Of a DNA stretch of 33,521 nucleotides, positions 8,311 to 17,380 are shown piece after piece. Origin of the DNA: Pseudomonadota bacterium (GTDB lineage: Bacteria > Pseudomonadota > Gammaproteobacteria > Pseudomonadales > Pseudohongiellaceae); NCBI GenBank assembly GCA_027592275.1, contig JAQCKF010000010.1, forward strand, positions 76,972-110,492, given 5' to 3'. The notes under the pieces were generated by a model, which saw only the letters and a program-made list of their open reading frames with translations, was not told the origin of the DNA and ran no database searches. Position numbers and translations under genes: made by a program. Position 1 is the first letter of the stretch, and every line of letters begins with the position of its first letter.

Positions 8311-9153
8311 ATGAGTCAAAAAAGCGATATAAACTCGACTGGCAAGATTGCCTATCTAGGGCCTGAAGGAACTTATTCGCAGTTAGCGGCGCTCGAGTTC
8401 TTTGGTTCAGAGGCTCAGCTATTGAATTGTGCTTCCATTGATGATGTCTTCGCTGCAGTCGAGAAAAAAGATGTAGCCTATGGCATTGTGCCTGTCGAGA
8501 ACTCTACCGAGGGCGCGATAAATAATACACAAGATTGTCTTATAGACAGCTCGACGAAGATAGTCGGTGAGCAAATAGTATCTATTGAACATAGCCTGCT
8601 CGTTCTAGAAAATACATCTAAGGCTGATATAAAAAAAATTGCATCGCACAAGCAGTCGCTCGCGCAGTGTCGCGGCTATCTGGCAAAGAATTTTCCGGAA
8701 GCGCAACAGATTGAATGTCCGAGTAATGCAGAGGCTGCTATTCGGGCACAATCGGAATCTGGCACTGCAGCTATAGCGAGTGAATTGGCGGGCCGACTCT
8801 ACAACTTGCAAAGCTTGGATCGGCGAATACAAGATATACCCAACAATCGTACGCGTTTCCTGGTGCTGGCGCTGGAAGATACTTCCCCTACGGGTTCAGA
8901 CAAGACTAGTATTTTGGTATACACAAAGAACAAGCCTGGTGCATTGTTTCGCGTGTTAGAGCCATTCGAGAACTTTCAGTTAAGTCTCACGAAAATCGAA
9001 ACACGACCTTCGAAAAAGGAAGCTTGGGAGTATGTTTTCTTCATCGACTTCGAGGGCCACGTGCTTGATGAAGCCACGAAAAAGGTGTTTGCCACTCTAG
9101 TGCAGGGCGGGGTAGAGATTAAGATATTAGGCTCATACCCACGCTCTAAATAG
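8311..9153 (+). CDS. pheA: Prephenate dehydratase (no chorismate mutase domain)
   Basis: This enzyme converts prephenate to phenylpyruvate in phenylalanine synthesis. The dehydratase domain opens at residue 12 (IAYLGPEGTYSQLAA) and includes VPVENSTEGAIN and the catalytic TRF motif at 181-183 (NNRTRFLVL). The ACT regulatory domain follows, with GALF at 210-213 and a KIETRPSK variant of the ESRP phenylalanine-binding motif. The length is 280 residues. Pseudomonas and E. coli have a chorismate mutase domain of about 90 residues in front, giving roughly 365-385. Here the dehydratase begins almost at the ATG, and the 96-bp spacer after gyrA cannot encode a mutase domain. The gene is followed by tyrA-aroA. 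Feedback inhibition by phenylalanine is inferred from the ACT domain. Confidence 0.95.
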   Translation: MSQKSDINSTGKIAYLGPEGTYSQLAALEFFGSEAQLLNCASIDDVFAAVEKKDVAYGIVPVENSTEGAINNTQDCLIDSSTKIVGEQIVSIEHSLLVLENTSKADIKKIASHKQSLAQCRGYLAKNFPEAQQIECPSNAEAAIRAQSESGTAAIASELAGRLYNLQSLDRRIQDIPNNRTRFLVLALEDTSPTGSDKTSILVYTKNKPGALFRVLEPFENFQLSLTKIETRPSKKEAWEYVFFIDFEGHVLDEATKKVFATLVQGGVEIKILGSYPRSK

Positions 9154-9207
9154 ATTTCAAAAAACAAATCTCAAAAATAGCTCGTAATGATTTGATCAAC
9201 CACAGCA

Positions 9208-11439
9208 ATGAAAGATATTAACAACAAGGTAGTGCTAATTGTCGGTCTGGGAATGATTGGCGGCTCTATAGCGCGCGGACTAAAGAAAGCAAATCCAAAG
9301 CGGCAAATAATTGCATGTGACACAGATATACAGGCATTGCAGCAAGCCGTGGACGACGGTGTCGTTTCCCGCAGTGGCGAGTTGGCAACTCTATGTCCGC
9401 TGGCTGATATTATTATTCTTGCTGTGCCGCCATTGACTGTGTGTGAACTTCTGCCCGAAATACTTAACTGTATGGCGCCTTCCTCTCTAATAACGGATGT
9501 AGCAAGCGTCAAGTCGCATATTTTTACATCGAGCGAGAAATTTACAGAGCAAGAACTAGCGAATTTCGTTCCGGCACATCCTATCGCTGGTTCTGAAAAG
9601 AGCGGCTATGCGGCGGCGGTCGATGACTTATTCGAGCAAAGAAACGTAATTTTAACGCCACACGCAGGGAACTCCACAGACTCAGTTGCCGCTATCAATG
9701 CATTGTGGAGAGAACTAGGTGCAAACGTTCTAGGGATGACGCGAGTAAGACATGACGAGGTGCTCGCGGCTACTAGTCATCTTCCGCATTTGCTCGCGTA
9801 TGCCATCGTGGATGTGCTCCTCAAGCAAGAACAAAGTGAAGATATATTCCGCTACGCTGCAGGAGGGTTTGCTGACTTCAGTCGACTTGCGTCCAGCGAT
9901 GCTAGAATGTGGTCCGATATATTTGTTGCGAATTCGGCAGCGGTCGAGAAAGTGCTCGACGATTATATACAGAGCCTTTTGGATTTTAAGACGGCGATAA
10001 AAAAACATGAGCACGAAAAATTAGAAAAATCTTTTGGGGCCGCCAAACAAGCACGCGAAAATTTCATCACTCAGCACTTTAAACCAAAGAAGCAAGAAGA
10101 AATGATAAGTAATCAGCTCAGTTTTAGTGTTCAGCCTGGCGGGCAGGTGGCAGGTTCAATTCGTGTCGCTGGGGATAAGTCAATTTCTCATCGTTCTATT
10201 ATTTTGGCTTCGATCGCAAATGGTATAACGCGTGTCACGGGTTTTCTTGAGGGCGAAGATGCGCTAAATACGGTGGCTGCGTTTCGTGAGATGGGCGTAA
10301 CCATAGTCGGACCGGAGAATGGGGAACTTACTATTTACGGCGTTGGCAAGAACGGGCTGCAGGCGCCGCGCAAACCGCTGTACATGGGGAATTCGGGTAC
10401 GGCGATGCGCTTATTGGCGGGTCTTTTGGCCGCGCAATCTTTTGATAGCGAGCTAACCGGTGATGAGTCGCTCACGGAACGTCCAATGAATCGAGTTGCC
10501 CAGCCGCTTCGATCTATGGGAGCAAATATAGATACGGGTGAATCTGGCACTCCACCTCTGGCTATTCGTGGATCGAAATTAAAGGGCATCACTTACGAAA
10601 TGCCGATTGCCAGCGCTCAGGTAAAGTCTTGCCTGCTACTCGCGGGTCTATACGCCGAGGGTGAGACGAAAACTATCGAACCGGCTCCTTGTCGCGATCA
10701 TACAGAACGTATGTTGCAAGGTTTCGGTTATGAGGTTGTGATTGATGAGGAAGAGGGCAGCTCTGCAGTCATCGGTGGTGCCGATTTAAAGGCCACCCAG
10801 ATCGACGTGCCTGGAGATATATCTTCGGCGGCGTTCTTTTTGGTCGCTGCGGCTATAACGCCAGGTTCTGATCTTACACTTCAACACGTCGGCGTGAATC
10901 CGACGCGTATTGGTATTATAAATTTGCTGCGGGATATGGGGGCTAACATCGAAAGCAGCAATGAGAGGCTCGTCGGTGGCGAGCCGGTTGCCGACTTGCG
11001 TATTCGCTACCGGCAGCTGAAAGGGATTGTAATTAGCGAGGCTCAAATACCTCTCGCGATAGATGAATTCCCTGTCCTATTTGTTGCCGCTGCCTGTGCT
11101 GAAGGAGAAACCTTACTGCGTGGAGCGAAGGAGTTGCGTGTCAAAGAGAGCGATCGACTTGATGCAATGGCCCAGGGATTGAATATCCTCGGCGTTGCTG
11201 TGGAAACTTTCGACGATGGTATTAAGATTACTGGTGGCCAGATGGGCGGCGGGGCTATAAATAGCTTTGGGGACCATAGGATTGCCATGGCCTTTACCGT
11301 AGCCGGTCTGCGATCAGAGTCGTCTATCGATATAGCTAACTGTGCAAACGTTGCCACCTCATTCCCGAATTTTGTAGAACTGGCCTCAGAAGTTGGCATG
11401 CGGGTATCCGCCCAGAAGTCACTAAAAGCTACTAGCTAA
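9208..11439 (+). CDS. tyrA-aroA: Fused prephenate dehydrogenase / EPSP synthase
   Basis: This is a two-domain enzyme. Residues 1 to about 295 are prephenate dehydrogenase (tyrosine branch), with the NAD-binding motif VGLGMIGGSIARGL and HPIAGSEKSG. Residues from about 300 to 743 are 5-enolpyruvylshikimate-3-phosphate synthase of the shikimate pathway, with GDKSISHRS (322-330), GNSGTAMRLLAG, RPMNRV and SDRLDAMA. The same fusion is known in Pseudomonas and related gammaproteobacteria. Met299 (ATG at 10102) follows the purine-rich AAGAAGAA and could be an internal start for free AroA. No ribosome-binding site is obvious before the first ATG. In Pseudomonas hisC precedes this gene; here it is missing. 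cmk starts 10 bp after the stop, so the genes are likely co-transcribed. Confidence 0.96.
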   Translation: MKDINNKVVLIVGLGMIGGSIARGLKKANPKRQIIACDTDIQALQQAVDDGVVSRSGELATLCPLADIIILAVPPLTVCELLPEILNCMAPSSLITDVASVKSHIFTSSEKFTEQELANFVPAHPIAGSEKSGYAAAVDDLFEQRNVILTPHAGNSTDSVAAINALWRELGANVLGMTRVRHDEVLAATSHLPHLLAYAIVDVLLKQEQSEDIFRYAAGGFADFSRLASSDARMWSDIFVANSAAVEKVLDDYIQSLLDFKTAIKKHEHEKLEKSFGAAKQARENFITQHFKPKKQEEMISNQLSFSVQPGGQVAGSIRVAGDKSISHRSIILASIANGITRVTGFLEGEDALNTVAAFREMGVTIVGPENGELTIYGVGKNGLQAPRKPLYMGNSGTAMRLLAGLLAAQSFDSELTGDESLTERPMNRVAQPLRSMGANIDTGESGTPPLAIRGSKLKGITYEMPIASAQVKSCLLLAGLYAEGETKTIEPAPCRDHTERMLQGFGYEVVIDEEEGSSAVIGGADLKATQIDVPGDISSAAFFLVAAAITPGSDLTLQHVGVNPTRIGIINLLRDMGANIESSNERLVGGEPVADLRIRYRQLKGIVISEAQIPLAIDEFPVLFVAAACAEGETLLRGAKELRVKESDRLDAMAQGLNILGVAVETFDDGIKITGGQMGGGAINSFGDHRIAMAFTVAGLRSESSIDIANCANVATSFPNFVELASEVGMRVSAQKSLKATS

Positions 11440-11449
11440 AGAGTCTTTG

Positions 11450-12115
11450 ATGAACAAAGCCCCCGTTATAGCAATCGATGGGCCTTCGGGCTCCGGCAAG
11501 GGAACAATATCCTCCCGTGTAGCCGAGTCTCTTGGCTTTTCCTTGCTAGATAGTGGCGCACTGTATCGTGTTTTGGGCATTGCCTGTGATCGTGATGGTA
11601 TTGACCTCACAGACCCACAAGCGGTGGCAAACCTTGCTAGAGGCCTCGATATACAGTTTGGATTAAGTGGTGAGGGCAGCGTCTGGCTAGATGATGAGGA
11701 TGTTAGCCTCGCAATTCGTACCGATCTGGGTAGCGACATGGCATCAAAGGTTGGAGCCATTGAGGCTGCAAGAGAGGCGCTTTTCCAGCGTCAACTGGCC
11801 TTTCGAGAAGCCCCCGGGCTGGTTGCAGACGGCAGGGACATGGGCACTACCGTATTCCCTGATGCAACTCTCAAAATCTTCTTAACCGCAAGCTTGGAAG
11901 CGAGGGCGCAGAGGCGATATAAGCAGTTGATAGGTAAGGGTATTGATGCTATTCTGCCCGCCCTTTTGCGAGACCTAAAAGAACGAGACCGACGCGACAG
12001 TGAACGAACCGTCTCTCCTCTCAAGCCCGCTGAAGATGCCATCGTTATAGATACAACGGATTTGACTATCGATCAGGTAGTTAATCAGGTCCTGGAACAC
12101 TATCCTTTGGCATAG
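11450..12115 (+). CDS. cmk: Cytidylate kinase
   Basis: This kinase phosphorylates CMP and dCMP using ATP, in pyrimidine nucleotide recycling. The P-loop GPSGSGKGT is at residues 9-17. ALYRVLGIA and VADGRDMGTTVFPDA with the substrate-binding RDMGT follow, then a lid-region arginine cluster (KERDRRDSERTVSPLKPA). The length of 221 residues is typical. I chose the ATG at 11450, with GAG six bases upstream, over the TTG one codon earlier. It sits between aroA and rpsA, the classic proteobacterial order. The 161-bp gap to rpsA holds a short hairpin (12231-12243) but no clear terminator, so read-through into rpsA is possible. Confidence 0.96.
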   Translation: MNKAPVIAIDGPSGSGKGTISSRVAESLGFSLLDSGALYRVLGIACDRDGIDLTDPQAVANLARGLDIQFGLSGEGSVWLDDEDVSLAIRTDLGSDMASKVGAIEAAREALFQRQLAFREAPGLVADGRDMGTTVFPDATLKIFLTASLEARAQRRYKQLIGKGIDAILPALLRDLKERDRRDSERTVSPLKPAEDAIVIDTTDLTIDQVVNQVLEHYPLA

Positions 12116-12276
12116 AGAAAATACGTATTAAGAAGTGCTAGAAACTGTTTCGAGGCTGCATCCCCAGAATTGGTAGCCTTGGGACTTAACTTAATCACCC
12201 CGTGAAACTGGTACACGGCGAGTTACTATTCACATTATATGTGGCTTGTAATTTATTATAATTATTGGAAATATTA

Positions 12277-13950
12277 ATGAGCGAGAATTTTGCAGAACTA
12301 TTCGAACAATCCCTAACCGAAATAGACATGAACCCAGGTGCCATCGTAACCGGCACTGTTATAGATATAGATTCGGACTGGGTAACAGTCCACGCCGGCC
12401 TCAAATCTGAAGGCGTTATTCCCCGCATTGAATTCCTCGACGAGCAAGGCAACTTCTCTCTAGAAATTGGCAACGAAGTCAAAGTTGCGCTTGAGACTGT
12501 AGAAGACGGAACCGGTGCCACTAAACTATCCCGCGAAAAAGCCAAGCGTGCTGAATCCTGGATGGAGCTTGAGGCTGCACACGAGAAGAATGACATCGTT
12601 ACCGGTATTATCAACGGTAAGGTAAAAGGCGGTTTTACTGTCGATTTGAACAATATAAGAGCCTTCCTACCAGGATCCTTGGTCGATGTTCGACCAGTAA
12701 GAGATACGCTACATCTGGAAGGACAGTTACTCGAATTTAGACTGATCAAGCTTGATCGTAAGCGTAACAACGTCGTGGTATCCAGACGCGCGGTTCTTGA
12801 GTCTGTGAGCACAGAAGAAAGAGATGCTCTTCTCGAGAAGCTACAAGAAGGTATGTCCGTCAAGGGTATCGTTAAGAACCTTACTGACTACGGTGCCTTC
12901 GTTGATCTGGGCGGTGTTGATGGCCTGCTGCACATAACGGACATGTCTTGGAAGCGCATCAAGCATCCAAACGAGATCGTGAATGTTGGCGACGAGATCA
13001 ACGTTAAAGTATTGAAGTACGATAGAGACCGTGATCGCGTTTCTCTAGGACTTAAGCAGCTGGGTGAAGATCCTTGGGTTGCTATCAAGGCGCGTTACCC
13101 TGAGAAGACTCAGGTCAAGGCCATTGTTACTAATCTCACAGACTACGGCTGTTTCGCCGAACTGGAAGAGGGTGTTGAAGGCCTAGTACACGTTTCTGAA
13201 ATGCATTGGACTAACAAGAACATTCATCCTTCTAAGGTTGTTAATCTTGGTGATGAAGTCGATGTTATGGTCTTGGATATTGACGAAGAACGTCGTCGTA
13301 TCTCCCTTGGTATCAAGCAATGCTTCCAGAACCCTTGGGATGGATTTGCGGAGAACTTCCAGAAAGGCGACAAGATATCCGGCAGCATTAAGTCGATTAC
13401 CGATTTTGGAATCTTCATCGGCCTAGATGGAAACATAGATGGTCTGGTGCATCTTTCAGATATATCTTGGGATGAGCCTGGCGAAGAAGCTGTGCGCGAA
13501 TTCAAGAAAGGCGACGAGATAGAGACTGTTATCCTGTCTATTGACCCAGAGCGAGAGCGTATCTCTTTGGGTGTGAAGCAATTAGAAGACGATCCTTTCA
13601 TGAACTATGCTGGCGAATTTGAGAAAGGCAGTATCGTGAAGGGCACCGTTACATCAGTAGAAGCGAAATCGGCGATTATCACGTTGAAAGAGGGTGTTGA
13701 AGGTATGTTGCGCTCCTCAGAAATCAGCCGCGATAAAGTGGAAGATGCTCGCACTGTATTGACAGAAGGCTCCGAGATCGAAGTTAAGATCGTTAGTGTT
13801 GATCGCAAGAATCGCATGCTTAGCCTCTCGGTTAAGGCGATTGAGATCGATGACGAGAAGAGCGCGATTAAAGACCATAAGACCGAAGTCGCTGATGTTT
13901 CGCCGGGTACTATTGGCGATCTGATCAAGGCTGAGATGGATAAAGGCTAG
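12277..13950 (+). CDS. rpsA: 30S ribosomal protein S1
   Basis: S1 binds mRNA and docks it on the 30S subunit. The 557 residues equal the E. coli length, with six S1 (OB-fold) repeats. The first two bind the ribosome (for example [15 protein letters not shown] and [17 protein letters not shown]); the later four bind RNA ([51 protein letters not shown]). The start is the ATG at 12277, with GGAA six bases before it; a TTG four codons upstream is in frame but not conserved. The 5' leader contains a CACAT-TAT-ATGTG hairpin (12231-12243). In E. coli S1 represses its own translation through leader hairpins; that is plausible here but not shown. Confidence 0.98.
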   Translation: MSENFAELFEQSLTEIDMNPGAIVTGTVIDIDSDWVTVHAGLKSEGVIPRIEFLDEQGNFSLEIGNEVKVALETVEDGTGATKLSREKAKRAESWMELEAAHEKNDIVTGIINGKVKGGFTVDLNNIRAFLPGSLVDVRPVRDTLHLEGQLLEFRLIKLDRKRNNVVVSRRAVLESVSTEERDALLEKLQEGMSVKGIVKNLTDYGAFVDLGGVDGLLHITDMSWKRIKHPNEIVNVGDEINVKVLKYDRDRDRVSLGLKQLGEDPWVAIKARYPEKTQVKAIVTNLTDYGCFAELEEGVEGLVHVSEMHWTNKNIHPSKVVNLGDEVDVMVLDIDEERRRISLGIKQCFQNPWDGFAENFQKGDKISGSIKSITDFGIFIGLDGNIDGLVHLSDISWDEPGEEAVREFKKGDEIETVILSIDPERERISLGVKQLEDDPFMNYAGEFEKGSIVKGTVTSVEAKSAIITLKEGVEGMLRSSEISRDKVEDARTVLTEGSEIEVKIVSVDRKNRMLSLSVKAIEIDDEKSAIKDHKTEVADVSPGTIGDLIKAEMDKG

Positions 13951-13964
13951 AAATATTTACTCTC

Positions 13965-14005
13965 TTCTGCATCGAGATCAACGATTGTTTGACCTCGATG
14001 CAGAA
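13965..14005 (+). terminator. Strong hairpin at the 3' end of rpsA
   Basis: TTCTGCATCGAG (13965-13976) pairs perfectly with CTCGATGCAGAA (13994-14005). TCAA/TTGA inside the loop can extend the stem after one mismatch. The sequence after it is AAAC rather than a T-run, so it may work as an mRNA 3' end or stability element instead of a classical intrinsic terminator. Confidence 0.55.
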
Positions 14006-14150
14006 AAACATTCTAGATTTATCAGTACTTTGCGTCATTTCCTGATTCAAACTGGCTAGATGTTTGTGTTAGGCTGGGATACTTCAGGGCAAAACGGCAA
14101 TACGCACCGTCGGTCGTCACTCGTATTAAGATAGGGGACAGGGAACAATC

Positions 14151-14453
14151 ATGACTAAATCTGAACTCATAGATCGCATCGCTGCAAAGCAAACGCAACT
14201 TTCTTCGAAGGACGTAGAGCTCGCAGTAAAGGCAGTTATTGAATATATGTCTCAGGTCTTATCTGAAGGCGAAAGAATTGAAATTCGAGGTTTTGGTAGT
14301 TTCTCGTTGCACTATCGCGTTCCACGTATAGGGCGAAACCCTAAGACCGGTACACCGGTTGCATTGAGTGGAAAGTACGTTCCCCATTTCAAACCGGGCA
14401 AGGAACTGCGCGATCGTGTTAATACCAGTATGTTGGTAGAACAGCACAGTTAG
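14151..14453 (+). CDS. ihfB: Integration host factor subunit beta
   Basis: IHF-beta pairs with IHF-alpha (ihfA is also in this window) to bend DNA at specific sites. It acts in nucleoid structure, replication, site-specific recombination and sigma-54 transcription. The 100-residue protein has the HU/IHF fold, with the DNA-arm block [25 protein letters not shown] followed by [18 protein letters not shown]-beta rather than HU is indicated by [14 protein letters not shown] and by the position after rpsA. AGGGA lies seven bases before the ATG. A 200-bp spacer with the rpsA hairpin separates it from rpsA, so it may have its own promoter; I cannot point to convincing boxes. Confidence 0.97.
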   Translation: MTKSELIDRIAAKQTQLSSKDVELAVKAVIEYMSQVLSEGERIEIRGFGSFSLHYRVPRIGRNPKTGTPVALSGKYVPHFKPGKELRDRVNTSMLVEQHS

Positions 14454-14482
14454 ATTCAAACTGACGGCTTTTGCATATTACG

Positions 14483-14531
14483 CGGTATAGCCATTGAGGT
14501 TATGCCGTTTTCGTTTGTACTGGACGAAAAC
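14483..14531 (+). terminator. Intrinsic terminator after ihfB, with a second overlapping hairpin
   Basis: CGGTATAGCC (14483-14492) pairs with GGTTATGCCG (14498-14507) over 10 bp including two G-T pairs; TTTT follows (14508-14511). A second perfect stem, GTTTTCGT (14507-14514) with ACGAAAAC (14524-14531), includes that T-run in its left arm. The two stems touch at base 14507. Confidence 0.7.
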
Positions 14532-14588
14532 TAGTGATTACTACGAATTCGATACTATTTCGAGCCCAAAACATAGCTTCAAGCTTGG

Positions 14589-14915
14589 ATGATATTTTCG
14601 ATGCGCCAGCTTACTCAATTGCTTTCCGGTTTTTTCCTACTGCTGGTATTCGCAGCTAGCGTCACATTTACCTATTACAATTCAATCCCCGTAGCCATAG
14701 GCATCGGTTCATGGCAACTCCAGCCGCTGCCGGTATCGGTATGGATAATAGGCGCGTTTGTATCGGGTGGATTATTGGGACTGCTCTTTGGGTTAGGCCT
14801 GTTTAGGAATTTAAAGTCGCGAGCTGAAATCCGCAGATTAACGAAAGCGCTCCTTGAGGCGGAAGAAGAAGTCTCAAATCTTCGCTCATTGTCGCTACGC
14901 GATATCAAGAAGTAG
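14589..14915 (+). CDS. lapA: LapA-family inner membrane protein
   Basis: LapA (formerly YciS) is a small inner membrane protein that works with LapB in controlling lipopolysaccharide synthesis through LpxC turnover. The 108 residues contain two transmembrane segments (about residues 8-27 and 49-71) separated by a short loop, then a cytoplasmic basic/coiled region (RAEIRRLTKALLEAEEEVSNL), the usual LapA layout. An alternative ATG at 14601 would remove four residues; no ribosome-binding site decides between them. lapB begins 13 bp after the stop, so the pair is an operon. Sequence similarity to E. coli LapA is modest, so topology and context carry much of the call. Confidence 0.88.
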   Translation: MIFSMRQLTQLLSGFFLLLVFAASVTFTYYNSIPVAIGIGSWQLQPLPVSVWIIGAFVSGGLLGLLFGLGLFRNLKSRAEIRRLTKALLEAEEEVSNLRSLSLRDIKK

Positions 14916-14928
14916 ACAGCGGATTACT

Positions 14929-16119
14929 ATGGAAAGTTTGACGTTCTACTTGCTCTTACTTACAGCCATCATTGCAGGATGGCTGTTAGGAAAACTCGGC
15001 TCATCGAAATCTACACACACAAAATCTTCAAACTCAAACTTGTTTCAAGACTACTTCGTGGGGCTAAATTACCTGCTCAACGACGAGCCAGATGAGGCGA
15101 TAGATACCTTCATCAAAGCTCTGGAAATAAATAGCGAAACTATCGAAACACACCTGGCACTTGGCGCTCTTCTGAGACGGAGAGGGAAGGTTGATAAGGC
15201 CATTAATGTACATCAAGCATTGCTTGCCAGACCCAATCTCGAACGCGACTTTTCAAATTCTGTTCGATTGCAGCTAGCACTCAATTATATTGCAGCTGGA
15301 TTGCTAGATAGGGCAGAGCGCCTCCTAAAAGAGGTTCTGGACGATGGTGGAGAAGCTAAATGGGATGCGCTTCGACAGCTGATCACGATCTACCAGACAG
15401 AGAAGGAATGGGAAAATGCCATAAGCTGTTCATCTGCATTGCTACAAAATGCACAGCTTAGAAAAGACCCCGCATTGTTAGGTGGAGCTGCTCACTATTG
15501 CTGCGAAATCGCGCAACAGCACCTTCAAAACAACCAAGATGTACAAGCTAGAGCGGAAATAAAACGCGCATTTACATTCGAGCGCAAAAGTATTCGGGCA
15601 ATGCTCTTGCTGGCGGACATCGAACAACGTGAAGGAAAATATAAAGCGGCCATAAAGGAGTTGTTGCGGGTGCGAGCGGCAAAACCACAATTCATAGCCC
15701 AATTACTTGAGCCATTGGCATCCTGTCATGACAGTCTCGGGACAAGAGCCGACTTTGAAAAAGTACTTAGGACAATGGTGCTAGAAGACTCGAGCACCGA
15801 AGCGGCGCTAATGCTGGTCAAGATAACCAACGCAAGCCCTGGGAACGTTGAGGCTATAAGATTGCTCAGGGCACATTTAGAGCATTCGCCATCTGCGGGC
15901 GCCTTGATTGAGCTCCTTGGATTGCAATTGGACGGAGTCGATGAGAATGTTGCTAGTAGTCTCGAATCATTGCTGAGTCTAGTGAAGGCGCAGGCTCAAG
16001 GAAGTTCGGAGTACCGCTGTCACCACTGTGGTTTTGAGACTAAGAACTTTTTTTGGATGTGTCCCAGTTGTAAGCAGTGGGACAAGATTAGTCCCATTAA
16101 TGATCTGTCGGCTCGGTGA
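14929..16119 (+). CDS. lapB: Lipopolysaccharide assembly protein B (TPR and rubredoxin-type domain)
   Basis: LapB (YciM) is membrane-anchored and recruits LpxC to the FtsH protease, balancing LPS against phospholipid. The start is the ATG at 14929 (396 residues); the frame is open further upstream, but that part overlaps lapA. Residues 3-20 form one transmembrane anchor ending GWLLGKLG. Next come tandem TPR helices, beginning FVGLNYLLNDEPDEAIDTFIKAL with DPD/NSET-type turns. A C-terminal metal-binding rubredoxin-like domain has two CxxC pairs: YRCHHCGF and WMCPSCKQWD. Length and layout match E. coli LapB (389 residues). It is adjacent to pyrF, as in E. coli and Pseudomonas relatives. Confidence 0.95.
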   Translation: MESLTFYLLLLTAIIAGWLLGKLGSSKSTHTKSSNSNLFQDYFVGLNYLLNDEPDEAIDTFIKALEINSETIETHLALGALLRRRGKVDKAINVHQALLARPNLERDFSNSVRLQLALNYIAAGLLDRAERLLKEVLDDGGEAKWDALRQLITIYQTEKEWENAISCSSALLQNAQLRKDPALLGGAAHYCCEIAQQHLQNNQDVQARAEIKRAFTFERKSIRAMLLLADIEQREGKYKAAIKELLRVRAAKPQFIAQLLEPLASCHDSLGTRADFEKVLRTMVLEDSSTEAALMLVKITNASPGNVEAIRLLRAHLEHSPSAGALIELLGLQLDGVDENVASSLESLLSLVKAQAQGSSEYRCHHCGFETKNFFWMCPSCKQWDKISPINDLSAR

Positions 16120-16187
16120 ATACGTAGAGCTTCTCAATAGTAGTTTCTAAATACAATATTAAAACAGTAAGTAGTATCGGAGTGTCT

Positions 16188-16889
16188 GTGGAAAAAAGAA
16201 TAATAGTGGCTCTAGATTTCAATGAGGCCAAGATTGCTCTCAACCTCGTTGATAGCCTAGATCCCGAACTTTGCCGCCTTAAGGTTGGTAAAGAATTGTA
16301 TACGGCCTGTGGCCCCGATTTGCTTAAACAAATACAGGACCGAGGCTTCGAAGTATTTCTCGATTTGAAGTTCCATGATATTCCCAATACCGTGGCAAAG
16401 GCGGTGAACGTGGCTGGAAACATGGGAGTCTGGATGCTGAATGTTCATGCTTCTGGCGGCCAAGCTATGATGGAGGCGGCGAGAGAGGCCTTACTCGAAT
16501 TTGGAAGTCAGCGACCAAAGCTAATCGCGGTTACCGTACTAACGAGCTTAGCTCAGGTTGATCTGCACCAGATAGGTATCGAATGTAGCCCAGAAGAGCA
16601 GGTGAGCAAACTGGCATTCCTTACTCGCGATGCAGGTCTAGATGGTGTGGTCTGTTCAGCTGCAGAAACGCGCCTGCTAAGGGCACAACTTCCCAAAGAA
16701 TTCTGTCTAGTAACGCCTGGCATACGTCGCGCAACGGATGCTACCGGTGATCAGAAGCGTGTTCTCGGTCCAGCGGATGCCGTACGCAGTGGAAGTAACT
16801 ATCTCGTTGTTGGTAGGCCCATTACTCAAGCGAAATCACCCAGCGAAGCTCTATTTGAATTTAATTCCGCCATAGCTAGCGTTAGCTAA
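16188..16889 (+). CDS. pyrF: Orotidine 5'-phosphate decarboxylase
   Basis: This enzyme carries out the last step of UMP synthesis, decarboxylating OMP. The catalytic block [15 protein letters not shown] holds the conserved Lys and Asp residues. RLKVGKELY (substrate lysine), NVHASGG, VTVLTS and the phosphate-binding LVTPGIR with YLVVGRPIT also match. The chosen start is the GTG at 16188 (233 residues), five bases after CGGAG; an in-frame GTG at 16182 overlaps that ribosome-binding site and is less likely. The gene follows lapB by 68 bp. A clear intrinsic terminator ends the unit. Confidence 0.96.
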   Translation: MEKRIIVALDFNEAKIALNLVDSLDPELCRLKVGKELYTACGPDLLKQIQDRGFEVFLDLKFHDIPNTVAKAVNVAGNMGVWMLNVHASGGQAMMEAAREALLEFGSQRPKLIAVTVLTSLAQVDLHQIGIECSPEEQVSKLAFLTRDAGLDGVVCSAAETRLLRAQLPKEFCLVTPGIRRATDATGDQKRVLGPADAVRSGSNYLVVGRPITQAKSPSEALFEFNSAIASVS

Positions 16890-16908
16890 TTTCTTTACTA
16901 AGCTATAG

Positions 16909-16929
16909 AAAACAGCCAAGGCTGTTTTT
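16909..16929 (+). terminator. Intrinsic terminator after pyrF
   Basis: AAAACAGCC (16909-16917) and GGCTGTTTT (16920-16928) form a GC-rich hairpin running into TTTTT. Confidence 0.85.
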
Positions 16930-16980
16930 ACTTAACTTTCTTCACTTTTGTTTGTTAATTTTAGCGATAAGGAAATTACT

Positions 16981-17289
16981 ATGATTAGACTAGCCATTCC
17001 TAGACTAGCGATGGTCGCTGTGCTGTTGGTATTCTCAACAGTTGGCCTAGCGGTAGAAGCACAGCCCGATAGCACGCAGCAAATTCAAATGTTGGATATT
17101 AATAGCGCCGATGCGGCGGCAATAGCTGCAGCGTTAGATGGCGTTGGCCTCACTAAAGCGCACGAAATTGTCGCCTACCGTGAGATGTTTGGCAGCTTTC
17201 ATTCAGTGGAAGAGTTGGCAGACGTAAAAGGCATTGGAGTTGCGACCGTTGAGAAGAATAGACAGCGCATAATAGTCGTAAATAAGTAG
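16981..17289 (+). CDS. ComEA-like helix-hairpin-helix DNA-binding protein, exported
   Basis: This is a small exported protein of 102 residues. A signal peptide covers about residues 1-24 (MIRLAIPRLAMVAVLLVFST...). It is followed by a (HhH)2 domain: LDINSADAAAIAAALDGVGLTKAHEIVAYRE and FHSVEELADVKGIGVATVEKNR. This is the ComEA pattern; ComEA binds incoming DNA in the periplasm during natural transformation. The ATG at 16981 follows AAGGAA, which decides it over an upstream in-frame ATG at 16948. In Pseudomonas a similar gene sits beside wbpM at the O-antigen locus, and the neighbours here agree. A role in DNA uptake is a family inference; no other competence gene is in the window. Confidence 0.9.
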   Translation: MIRLAIPRLAMVAVLLVFSTVGLAVEAQPDSTQQIQMLDINSADAAAIAAALDGVGLTKAHEIVAYREMFGSFHSVEELADVKGIGVATVEKNRQRIIVVNK

Positions 17290-17318
17290 TCGTTATTTAC
17301 CGGGCATTATGCTCGATA

Positions 17319-17354
17319 AGGCACTTTCACTATGTTTTGAAAGTGCCTGATTTT
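17319..17354 (+). terminator. Intrinsic terminator after the comEA-like gene
   Basis: AGGCACTTTCA (17319-17329) pairs perfectly with TGAAAGTGCCT (17338-17348), followed by GATTTT. Confidence 0.85.
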
Positions 17355-17380
17355 AATACTGAATATTTCTAGAAGCTCGT

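Noticed and set aside
12257..12262. Perfect TATAAT just before rpsA
   Set aside because: It is only 15 bases from the ATG, so transcription would start at or inside the ribosome-binding site. It is more likely chance in an AT-rich leader.
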